A stretch of 7,331 bases of DNA from Planctomycetota bacterium (GTDB taxonomy: Bacteria > Planctomycetota > UBA1135 > GCA-002686595), in NCBI GenBank assembly GCA_011524785.1, contig WTJQ01000041.1:1-7331 (forward strand), read 5' to 3'. Numbering within the stretch: the stretch's first letter is position 1; every line of letters starts with the position of its first letter. Shown in pieces: positions 1-6,120 of this stretch. Made by a program: the position numbers and the translations under genes. The notes under the pieces are model-generated. The model was given only the letters and a program-made list of their open reading frames with translations, was not told the origin of the DNA and made no database searches.

Positions 1-175
1 GGGGAAACCACGCACGCTTTTGATAGGCCTGGACGTGGCGCTGCACTGCGTCGACCAGGGTGCGCGTGCGGACCCGGGCCCAGCCCTCGAAGCGAGCCGC
101 CTCCTCGGCGTCGACGGTCGGGAGGGTGGGAGGCGCCGCGCGACGCGCTCGGGTCGCCGCGGGCAGCAGGTCGAC
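1..175 (-). pseudogene. In-frame continuation of the interrupted GT4, running off the window
   Basis: Directly after the TGA, the same frame stays open for all 58 codons to the left edge, and about 84% of these codons end in G or C, as in real genes here. It has no plausible start of its own near the stop. The translation (for example EEAARFEGWARVRTRTLVDA) is helix-rich, as expected for the segment joining the two GT4 domains, but I see no diagnostic motif in it. The last codons before the edge, at about positions 1-25, are less GC-rich than the rest. It is best read as the rest of the upstream GT4 gene, separated by a nonsense change or a base error. Confidence -1.
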
Positions 176-730
176 TCACGTCCAGCGTCGCACCTGGCGC
201 AGGGCCCCGGCCACGGTGCGTGCCCCTCGCGGCTGGCGCCAAGCGACCGAGGGCAGGCACCGGCCGCAGCGCGCCGTGTCCACGACCTCGCACAGGTGGC
301 CGTCCGCCGAGCGCAGCTGCCCCATCCGGCCGCACTCCAGCCAGAAGTCGTGCAGGGTCATGACCAGGGCGGCCCCGCGGATGCGCGCACGCTCCAGCAG
401 CTGCACACCGCCGTACATCAGGTGGTGCACGTGCACCACGTCCGGGCCGAAGTCGGCGAGCACGCGGTCGTAGAGCGGTGCGAGGGCCGGGCGGTCCCAG
501 GTCTCCTCGAAGCGCTCGAGGAGCATGTTGTCCACCAGCTCGACCACGGGGACCCCCTCGTGATCGCGGGTGTGGAGCGTCAGGTCGGGCCGCGCGAGGT
601 CCTTCTCGGCGGTCAGGACGCAGACGTCGTGACCCCGACTCGCGAGCGCGCCCGCGAGGGCCTCCACGTGGCGCTCCGTCCCCGCCCGGTGGCCCGGGGG
701 GAAGCGGTGGGTCACGAGGAGCACGCGCAT
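176..730 (-). CDS. GT4 family glycosyltransferase, N-terminal half (in-frame stop)
   Basis: The N-terminal acceptor domain of a GT4 glycosyltransferase, 184 residues against roughly 380-420 in complete members. MRVLLVTHRFPP opens the first Rossmann strand, and AGTE (16-19) is the glycine-rich loop. DVVHVHHL (97-104) and MTLHDFW (124-130) are typical GT4 strands. Cys 133, 147, 155 and 158 repeat the cluster seen in the complete GT4 of this window. The donor-binding domain, with its phosphate-binding and EX7E motifs, is absent. The frame ends at TGA (176-178) but continues open beyond it. As it stands the product should not be an active transferase. A point mutation, a sequencing error, or a genuine short protein are the options; the first two fit best. 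The ATG at 730 lies in the palindrome GCGCATGCGC and has no clear Shine-Dalgarno site. The gene sits about 50 bp after the SRPBCC gene on the same strand. Confidence -1.
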   Translation of the reverse strand: MRVLLVTHRFPPGHRAGTERHVEALAGALASRGHDVCVLTAEKDLARPDLTLHTRDHEGVPVVELVDNMLLERFEETWDRPALAPLYDRVLADFGPDVVHVHHLMYGGVQLLERARIRGAALVMTLHDFWLECGRMGQLRSADGHLCEVVDTARCGRCLPSVAWRQPRGARTVAGALRQVRRWT

Positions 731-780
731 GCGCCCGAGTCTAGGGACGCGCGCGCACGCGATGCACGGCTCGCCTCGCT

Positions 781-1350
781 CTAGCCCTCGGAGCCGGGCG
801 CTCCCCCGTCCTCGGACTGGAAGCGGGCGGCGAGCCCCACGAGCCCACCCTCGTAGTCCGCGCCCAGCATCGCATCGAAGACGCCGAGCTGCACGATCCA
901 GCGCAGGAGGAGGGGCTCGAAGGTGTGCTCCATGGACCAGGTGACCTCGGTGCCATCCTCAGTCGGGACGAGGAGCATCGAGTCCTGGGCGACCATCAGG
1001 CCCGAGGCGTCCTCGAAGCGCAGCTCGAAGTCGACGCGTTCGGGCGTGGACCCGAGGACGGTCAGGGATCCCGTCCCGAGGGGGCCCTCGCTCGCCCAGG
1101 ACCAGCGCATCCCCTCGCCAGGCTCCCCCTCGAACGACCACTCCGCCTGGGGGTCGCGCTCCTGGTTCCAGCTCGACCACTCGGGCCAGGTCGAGAGGTC
1201 CTCCACGACGGCCTGCACCGCGAACGGAGGTGCGGGCACCGTTCCCTTGCGCTCCACGCGCGCCTCGCCGGAGAGGGCCATGCCCCCGCCGAAGAACAGG
1301 AGCAGGAGGACGGCCAGCAGCCCGAGCAGGACCTTGAGGAGGGTCTTCAT
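781..1350 (-). CDS. Membrane-anchored SRPBCC (Bet v1/polyketide-cyclase-like) family protein
   Basis: A 189-residue protein of the SRPBCC helix-grip superfamily, which binds hydrophobic ligands in a deep cavity; the ligand here is unknown. Residues 1-24 are a Lys-containing start and a long Leu-rich segment, either a signal anchor or an uncleaved signal peptide, placing the domain outside the cytoplasmic membrane. The family pattern follows: ARVERKGTVPAPP (30-42), VEDLSTWPEWSSWN (49-62) with its Trp-rich helix, a beta-rich middle, TEVTWSME, and a C-terminal helix ending in DYEGGLVGLAARF. The ATG at 1350 was preferred over an ATG 20 codons upstream because the extra residues look non-coding and would bury the membrane segment. 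Neither start has a clear Shine-Dalgarno site. The gene lies 120 bp beyond the glycosyltransferase operon and ends in TAG. I see no sign that it works with the glycan genes. The family call is firm, the role open. Confidence -1.
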   Translation of the reverse strand: MKTLLKVLLGLLAVLLLLFFGGGMALSGEARVERKGTVPAPPFAVQAVVEDLSTWPEWSSWNQERDPQAEWSFEGEPGEGMRWSWASEGPLGTGSLTVLGSTPERVDFELRFEDASGLMVAQDSMLLVPTEDGTEVTWSMEHTFEPLLLRWIVQLGVFDAMLGADYEGGLVGLAARFQSEDGGAPGSEG

Positions 1351-1470
1351 GGCGCAGAGCCTAGGCCCTGGCCCCCACTCCGACGGCCTCCAACCCGAGG
1401 AACGCGTCACATGCGCCCCACGCCAGGTCAGGCCAGGCCACGGAACGGAGGCCGCCGGATCCGGACCCGC

Positions 1471-2556
1471 TCAGCGGAGCAGGGGACGCACCGCCCGGAA
1501 CCAGGAGCGCGCCACGCGATCCAGGAGGCGTGCTCCAAGAGCGGCCGCTCCCGCGTCCGGGGTCAGCGTCAGCGGCCCCCCCACGAGCAGCTCCCGATCC
1601 CCGAGCACGCGGCCTCGCTGCACGCGGAGCCGGTCCCTCAGGAGGCCCGGGAGCCCCGCCAGGGCGGCCAGCTTCCCCTGCACCCACGAGCTCAAGGCTC
1701 GATGCCGCAGGGCGAGGGAGAGGTAGGCCACCTCGTAGGCGAGCTGCGACGGCGCCGTGAGCAGGAGGGTGCGGAGGCGGAGGTTCTTGGCGAGGAACCA
1801 CCAGCGGTTGCGGGCGTGGAGGAAGACGCGCCGGGCGGGGTAGCGCGGGCCCTCCCGGAAGCTCACGCCGGCCGTACCCTCGTCGTGGCGCACGACGACG
1901 CCGGGGACGCTGAGGATGCGCCAGCCCGCGGCCCGGACCCGGAAGGAGAGGTCGAGGTCCTCGAACAGGATGAAGTAGCGCGCATCGAAGCCGCCCATGC
2001 TGCGCAGGGCGTCCGCCCGCGCGAGGAGGCAGAGGCTGATGGCGCCGTCGAGCCACGTGAGGGGGCCGGCGTCGGCTCGCTGCGCCTCGTCGAGACTGCG
2101 GTACCAGTTGCGCAGTGAGAACAGGCCCAGGTGGTGCAGCTGCCCCCCGTCGTAGTGGACCCGGCTCGCGTCCCCGGCGAAGACGCTGCGCGGCTGGACC
2201 AGGGCCGCCTCGGGGGCCTGCTCGCCAGCCTCGAGGAGGCGCGCCACCGCGTCGTCCGGCAGGTAGACGTCGTTGTCGAGGAACAGGACCCAAGGAGTGG
2301 TGACCTCCTCGAGGCCGAGGTTCCGCGCGGCCGCGGGCCCGAGGTTGCCCCCCGCGTGCAGGACCCGGACCTTGCCGCCCTGGGCCTCGGCCCACTCGGG
2401 ACTGCCGTCGCTGGAGGCGTTGTCGACGACGATGACCTCGCGGATCGCCTGCTGGCGCAGGACCGCCTCGACGCACCGGGGCAGGTAGGCGCCCCCCTGG
2501 TGGTTGACGAGGACCACGGTGACCTCCCCCTTCGTCCGCTGCTCGAGCTCACTCAT
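1471..2556 (-). CDS. Family 2 glycosyltransferase
   Basis: A 361-residue GT-A fold glycosyltransferase with every GT2 landmark. VTVVLVNHQG (12-21) is the first strand, VVDNASSDG (43-51) binds the nucleotide, and FLDNDV has the DXD metal site at 94-96. WLDGAISLCLLAR (168-180) is the acceptor loop, and FEDLDLSFR (198-206) contains the catalytic ED. After the catalytic domain come HARNRWWF and hydrophobic or amphipathic helices to about residue 300, a C-terminal layout like that of the fusion protein and suggestive of membrane association. The architecture matches the WbbL/rhamnosyltransferase-like GT2 group; the donor sugar cannot be assigned. The ATG at 2556 overlaps the stop of the fusion gene (ATGA). 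There is no Shine-Dalgarno sequence, so translation probably depends on ribosomes finishing the upstream gene. It is the last gene of the tightly packed operon; about 120 bp of non-coding DNA follow. Confidence -1.
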   Translation of the reverse strand: MSELEQRTKGEVTVVLVNHQGGAYLPRCVEAVLRQQAIREVIVVDNASSDGSPEWAEAQGGKVRVLHAGGNLGPAAARNLGLEEVTTPWVLFLDNDVYLPDDAVARLLEAGEQAPEAALVQPRSVFAGDASRVHYDGGQLHHLGLFSLRNWYRSLDEAQRADAGPLTWLDGAISLCLLARADALRSMGGFDARYFILFEDLDLSFRVRAAGWRILSVPGVVVRHDEGTAGVSFREGPRYPARRVFLHARNRWWFLAKNLRLRTLLLTAPSQLAYEVAYLSLALRHRALSSWVQGKLAALAGLPGLLRDRLRVQRGRVLGDRELLVGGPLTLTPDAGAAALGARLLDRVARSWFRAVRPLLR

Positions 2557-4157
2557 TGGAGGGGCAGCTCGAAGTCGGGGTGACGGACGACCTCGCGACG
2601 GCGGAGGCAGTAGGGCACGTTCCACAGGACCGACAGCGCGGCACGCGCCACGATGCGCAGCGCCCCCGGCGTCTCCTTGAGGCTGCGCCCCAGGCCGATC
2701 GTCCCCACGGCGTCCGTGACCTCGCCGGCCTCCTCGGCCGCGCGCCCGCGGAGCAGGACGCGGCTGACGACCAGGAACGGCATGCGCAGCAGGTCGGTGA
2801 GGGGCGCGTGCTTGAGCATGGAGAGCCAGGCGTTGCGCGCGTGGTAGTAGAGGCTCCGCGGCCCCATCTGCATGCCGAACGGCGTGCGGTGGAACGCCAC
2901 CGCGCACGAGGTCTGCAGGACGCGCTGGCCGCGCGCCAGGAGCCGGCACGTGAGGTCGCGCTCGTTGCCGTAGATGAACAGCCGCTCGTCGTAGCCGCCG
3001 GCCTCCAGCACCGCGTCGCGCCGGGCCAGGCTCGCGCACCCCCGGAAGGTGCTGGCGTAGCGTTCCCCGCGGGCGCGCTCCGCGGCGAGGTAGGCCTCGG
3101 GCATCTCGGGCTCCACGATCAGGGTCGAGATGACGGCCGTCGACTCCGGCTCCTGGGCGAGGCGCTCGAGGGAGCGCTCCAGCCACTCCGGCGTCAGCAC
3201 CACGTCGTCGTCGAGGATCGCGATCAGGTCCCCGGTGGCCGTGCGGAAGCCGAGGTTGAACGTCTCGCAGGCACCGAACCGGTCGTGCGGCATGACCACG
3301 AGGTCGACCTCGGGGTACGCAGCACGCACGCGCTCCGCGGTGTCGTCGCGTGAGGCGTTGTCGACGACGACGACCTGGTCGAAGGGCCGCGTCTGCGCCC
3401 GCAGCCCGTCCAGGTTCGCGCACACGTCGCCCGCCTTGTTCCAGGTGCTGATGACCGCGGTGACGCGCGGAGCCCGCGCACTGCCCGGCCCATTGCCCGT
3501 CCGGAGCAGCAGCGCCGCCGTCTCCCTGGCGAAGCGCCCGAAGCCCGGACCGTCCAGCTCGACGAAGGCCTCGACGCGCTCGACGCCAGGAACGTCGACA
3601 TCGGCGGCCGCGGCCCGGTCGGCGTCTAGCGACCGCTCCCCGAGCGCCGCCGCCTGGCTGGTGTGGCAGGCCAGCGCCGCCTCCTTCTGATCCGCCACGC
3701 CCGTGACGTCGAGCAGCCGATTGGCCAGCGGCGTGCGGTTGACGCCGTAGGCCAACACCCGCAGGTCGGTGCGGCGCGCGGCCGCCGCCGCGCAGGCCAT
3801 CGAGGCCGCGCGGTGGTCGGGGTGGGTCTCGCTCGGGGCCGGCGCGTACAGCAGCGCTCGCCCCTCGAGGGCGGCGTCGAGCCGCTCCACCAGGCCGAGC
3901 TCCGCAGCGAGCGCGCCGTCCTGGAGACCGAGGCCCTCGACCTGCACGCCCAACACGGCGCCAGCGGCCCTCGCCTCCTCCAAGCGGGGGTCACCCTCGC
4001 CAGCGGTCAGGATCAGGACGCGCACGGAGTCCCCACGCGCCGCATGCAGGGCGAGGGCTCCCCCGCAGCCGAGGACCTCGTCGTCGGCGTGGGGAGCCAC
4101 CGCCAAGACCTCGTGCGGGAGGTCGTCCAGGGGCAGCAGCCGGGGCATCCCGTCCAT
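2553..4157 (-). CDS. PIG-L deacetylase–GT2 glycosyltransferase fusion protein
   Basis: A 534-residue protein with two catalytic domains. Residues 1 to about 220 form a PIG-L/LmbE deacetylase: PHADDEVLGCGG (22-33) gives the metal and catalytic residues, and HPDH (112-115) gives the later ligand. The half ends in a VERVEAF strand typical of the family. Residues from about 231 form a GT2 domain: VTAVISTWNK (232-241), VVVDNAS (263-269), ILDDDV with the DXD-type acids at 316-318, and GYDERLFIYGNERDL (388-402), where the usual ED reads NE. A shared YYHARN motif and hydrophobic helices follow, suggesting membrane contact. The deacetylase half equals the free PIG-L of the operon in length and shares its ALACHxSQ segment. 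Fusion suggests the two activities act on one glycan, but which comes first is unknown. The strong Shine-Dalgarno site fixes the start; the TGA overlaps the next gene's ATG. I see no frameshift at the junction, so the fusion looks genuine. Confidence -1.
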   Translation of the reverse strand: MDGMPRLLPLDDLPHEVLAVAPHADDEVLGCGGALALHAARGDSVRVLILTAGEGDPRLEEARAAGAVLGVQVEGLGLQDGALAAELGLVERLDAALEGRALLYAPAPSETHPDHRAASMACAAAAARRTDLRVLAYGVNRTPLANRLLDVTGVADQKEAALACHTSQAAALGERSLDADRAAAADVDVPGVERVEAFVELDGPGFGRFARETAALLLRTGNGPGSARAPRVTAVISTWNKAGDVCANLDGLRAQTRPFDQVVVVDNASRDDTAERVRAAYPEVDLVVMPHDRFGACETFNLGFRTATGDLIAILDDDVVLTPEWLERSLERLAQEPESTAVISTLIVEPEMPEAYLAAERARGERYASTFRGCASLARRDAVLEAGGYDERLFIYGNERDLTCRLLARGQRVLQTSCAVAFHRTPFGMQMGPRSLYYHARNAWLSMLKHAPLTDLLRMPFLVVSRVLLRGRAAEEAGEVTDAVGTIGLGRSLKETPGALRIVARAALSVLWNVPYCLRRREVVRHPDFELPLQ

Positions 4158-4162
4158 GGCGG

Positions 4163-4169
4163 ACCTCCT
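4163..4169 (-). promoter_or_regulatory. Strong Shine-Dalgarno site for the PIG-L–GT2 fusion gene
   Basis: AGGAGGT on the minus strand, five bases before the ATG at 4157. It shares its first A with the TGA stop of the upstream GT4. It is the best ribosome site in the window. It fixes the start of the fusion gene, ruling out an 84-codon upstream extension and making the in-frame ATG at 4148 less likely. Confidence -1.
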
Positions 4170-5428
4170 CAGGAGGCGCGGCGGCCCGTCCGAGGATCGG
4201 CGAGCTCGAGCAGCTGCGCGAGGCGCGCCGCCTGCGCCCCAGCGAGCGGGACGTCCTGGGGCACGGTGGCGCGCTGGGCCTCGAGGCGAGCAGGCTGGTC
4301 GAGGACCTCGAGCAAGGCGCCCGTCCAGGCAGCCGGATCCCGGGCGGGGAGCTCGCGCACCACGTCGGCGCCGTGCCGGGCGCGGGCAGCGTCCGCCGAG
4401 CAGGCCCACACGGGCAGTCCGAGTGCGAGGGCCTCGTCCACGGCCAGAGAGTAGCTCTCGGGGAGTCGCGAGGGGAGCGCCGCGAGGTGACAGCGTGCAG
4501 CCGCCTCCTCCAGGGCCGCGGCCCCGTAGACGCCCCCCAGCTCCATGGGCAGCTCGGGCGCCGCGGCCCGGAGCCGGTCGTCGAGGCCGTCCTCCGCCCC
4601 GCCCAGGGCCACGAGCTCGACGGTGCCGGCCGGCAGCTCCGCGAGCGCACGGACCAGGTCGAGGGTGCCCTTGGCCTCGCTACGCCGGCCGTGGTGCAGG
4701 ATGCGCAGGGCATCCTTCCCGTCGAAGGCTGGCGGCGAGGGAGCGAGCCCGGGGAACTCCTGGCAGAGGCCCGGCTCCAGGATGCGGGCCTTCCCCTCGA
4801 GGGGGACGAGGTCCCCCATGCGCACCAGGTGCGTGCGGCTGGGCACCAGGACCAGGCTCGCCGCCGCCAGCTGCCGCTCGAAGAGCTCGAGGCGCTGCTC
4901 GAGGAGGGACCGGATGCGCGAGGCCTTGAGGCTGCCCGCGAGGGGCGCCACGCAGCGAGCGCAGGCGTCGAGCTCGCGCGCCCGGAACTGGGCGCCGTTC
5001 GGACACGCGATCCCCTCGTCGTGCGGGGTCCGGAAGGAGCGCGGGCAGAGCCCGTGGAAGTCGTGCAGGGCCAGGGCGGTGGGCGCGATGGCCGCGCACC
5101 GCACGGTCAGGTCGGGGTCGAGGTTCCACCAGTTCTGGATCACGACCCGCTCCGGCTGGAAGGCCCGCAGCTCGGCCAGCAGGCGGTGCAGCAGGCCAGG
5201 CCGCTGCCCCAGGGGATCGGGCGCCTCGTCGGGGTCCGAGCCCAGGAGGACCGTGGCGAGACGGGGCTGCTCGAGGCGCAGGGTCTCGGCCGCGCCCGCG
5301 GGCCGCCCGCCGAGGAGCAGGACGTCGTGCCCGAGGGCACGCAGCCCCCGCGCCTGGGTGGCGGCGACCCGCTCGGTCCCACCCTCCGCATCCGGAGGGA
5401 GGAGCGAGGCGACCACCGCGATCCTCAC
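4169..5428 (-). CDS. GT4 family glycosyltransferase
   Basis: A retaining glycosyltransferase with two Rossmann-like domains (GT-B fold), 419 residues, complete and of normal GT4 length. The N-terminal acceptor domain starts with an IAVVAS strand and the glycine-rich GGTE loop (16-19). HDFHGLCP (122-129) follows, then a cluster of Cys 128, 142, 156 and 159 ending in CxxC. VPSRTH (195-200) marks the linker before the donor domain. GRRSEAKG (247-254) is the donor phosphate-binding motif, and E324-x7-E332 in PESYSLAVDE is the typical GT4 EX7E motif. The protein has no transmembrane segment; GT4 enzymes often bind the inner membrane peripherally. The GTG start overlaps the preceding PIG-L stop (GTGA). 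Its TGA adjoins the ribosome site of the next gene. A GT4 next to a PIG-L deacetylase resembles the MshA/MshB and BshA/BshB pairs in logic, but I infer no thiol pathway because no ligase or cysteine-adding gene is visible. Confidence -1.
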   Translation of the reverse strand: MRIAVVASLLPPDAEGGTERVAATQARGLRALGHDVLLLGGRPAGAAETLRLEQPRLATVLLGSDPDEAPDPLGQRPGLLHRLLAELRAFQPERVVIQNWWNLDPDLTVRCAAIAPTALALHDFHGLCPRSFRTPHDEGIACPNGAQFRARELDACARCVAPLAGSLKASRIRSLLEQRLELFERQLAAASLVLVPSRTHLVRMGDLVPLEGKARILEPGLCQEFPGLAPSPPAFDGKDALRILHHGRRSEAKGTLDLVRALAELPAGTVELVALGGAEDGLDDRLRAAAPELPMELGGVYGAAALEEAAARCHLAALPSRLPESYSLAVDEALALGLPVWACSADAARARHGADVVRELPARDPAAWTGALLEVLDQPARLEAQRATVPQDVPLAGAQAARLAQLLELADPRTGRRAS

Positions 5429-6120
5429 GCGGCCCTCCCGAGGACCGGGCGTCGGGGGAAGCAGGCGAGGGCCTGACCGAAGGCCGCGCCGGAGAGAGCC
5501 CGGCGCCGACCGCGCTCCCGGAGGGCCGCGCGCAGCTCGGACTCGCCGCCCTGGCTGCCGTGGCACGCGAGCGCACGCTCGAGCGTGGCCCAGTCGCCGG
5601 TCTCCGGGGTCACGACCCAGTCCGGCTCGAGGTCGCTCCAGACCTCGTAGGCAACGGCGCGCGGCGCCTCCGGGCCCATGGCATCCAGGGCCGCTGCGAC
5701 GGCGGCGGAGACCGAGTGGTGATCGGGATGGGCGTCCCCGGACCACGGCGCGAACAGCGTCGCGGGGCGCCGCGTCCGAATCAGCTGCTCGAGCCGCGCC
5801 GCGGCCGCCGCGAGATCGGCGCTCGTCGGAGCGTGCCCCTCGGGCAGCCCCCAGCTGATCAGGGTCGGTGACGCCTCGGGAGCCAGCACCTGCAGGCTCT
5901 CGAGGAGCTCCGCCTCGCGGCGCAGCGCGAGCTCGGCGCGCGCGACGCCGTCCTCGTTCCCGAGGGCGCCGTCGAAGACCTGCAGCACGTCGATGGGAGC
6001 GCCCGCGCGGGCGTGCGCGAGCAGGGCCGCGCCGCAGCCCAGCACCTCGTCGTCCGGGTGCGGGACGACGAAGAGCGCACGGCCCGGCAGGGGCTCGTAG
6101 GGCGGCGCCAGGAGCGTCAT
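5425..6120 (-). CDS. Stand-alone PIG-L/LmbE-family deacetylase
   Basis: A predicted zinc-dependent N-acetyl hydrolase of the PIG-L/LmbE family. Members remove acetate from GlcNAc-containing glycolipids or small glycosides (GPI precursor, mycothiol, bacillithiol). At 231 residues it is the normal length of a single-domain member. PHPDDE (20-25) holds the first metal ligands and the catalytic Asp, and HPDH (131-134) holds the later metal ligand, so the active site looks intact. An RREAE helix (67-71) fits the conserved Arg/Glu helix of the family. There is no signal peptide or membrane segment, so it should be cytoplasmic. The start at 6120 overlaps the upstream GT2 stop (ATGA) and has a good Shine-Dalgarno site; its own stop overlaps the GTG of the following GT4. 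Lying between two glycosyltransferases, it probably deacetylates a sugar that one of them adds. The substrate is not determinable. It is a paralogue of the N-terminal half of the fusion protein further along the operon. Confidence -1.
   Translation of the reverse strand: MTLLAPPYEPLPGRALFVVPHPDDEVLGCGAALLAHARAGAPIDVLQVFDGALGNEDGVARAELALRREAELLESLQVLAPEASPTLISWGLPEGHAPTSADLAAAAARLEQLIRTRRPATLFAPWSGDAHPDHHSVSAAVAAALDAMGPEAPRAVAYEVWSDLEPDWVVTPETGDWATLERALACHGSQGGESELRAALRERGRRRALSGAAFGQALACFPRRPVLGRAA
5433..5439 (-). promoter_or_regulatory. Shine-Dalgarno site deciding a GTG start
   Basis: GGGAGGG on the minus strand, four bases before the GTG at 5428. It is the reason for choosing that GTG over longer upstream extensions of the same frame, which would lie entirely inside the PIG-L gene. 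Confidence -1.

Noticed and set aside
176..178. TGA read as selenocysteine or tryptophan in the interrupted GT4.
   Set aside because: GT4 enzymes have no known Sec position here, no SECIS-like hairpin was evident after the codon, and TGA ends the frames of five other genes in the window.
721..761. Alternating purine-pyrimidine runs (721-734 and 747-761) that could form Z-DNA or a regulatory palindrome.
   Set aside because: Short CG alternation is expected by chance at this base composition, and part of it lies inside the coding start of the GT4.
1351..1470. Possible promoter or terminator in the gap between the last operon GT2 and the SRPBCC gene, including the palindrome CCGGATCCGG (1455-1464).
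   Set aside because: The palindrome has no loop or T-run, and no -35/-10 pair with sensible spacing was found. I see nothing supportable in these 120 bases.
925..2118. A 397-codon open frame on the plus strand, and other long plus-strand frames (for example 20-784, 4373-5476, 4545-5858).
   Set aside because: They lie antisense to genes with clear family motifs, and their translations are low-complexity Arg/Ala/Gly/Pro-rich. Very high GC makes stop codons rare in every frame.
4158..4409. Upstream extension of the PIG-L–GT2 fusion by 84 codons.
   Set aside because: The extension lies inside the GT4 gene, is Arg/Pro-rich without motif, and the strong AGGAGGT precedes the ATG at 4157.
4169..6120. 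Assignment of the GT4 and PIG-L pair as mycothiol or bacillithiol biosynthesis genes (mshA/mshB or bshA/bshB).
   Set aside because: Only the general pairing matches. No cysteine ligase or cysteine-adding gene is present, and the neighbours are several GT2 enzymes, which fit a larger glycan better.
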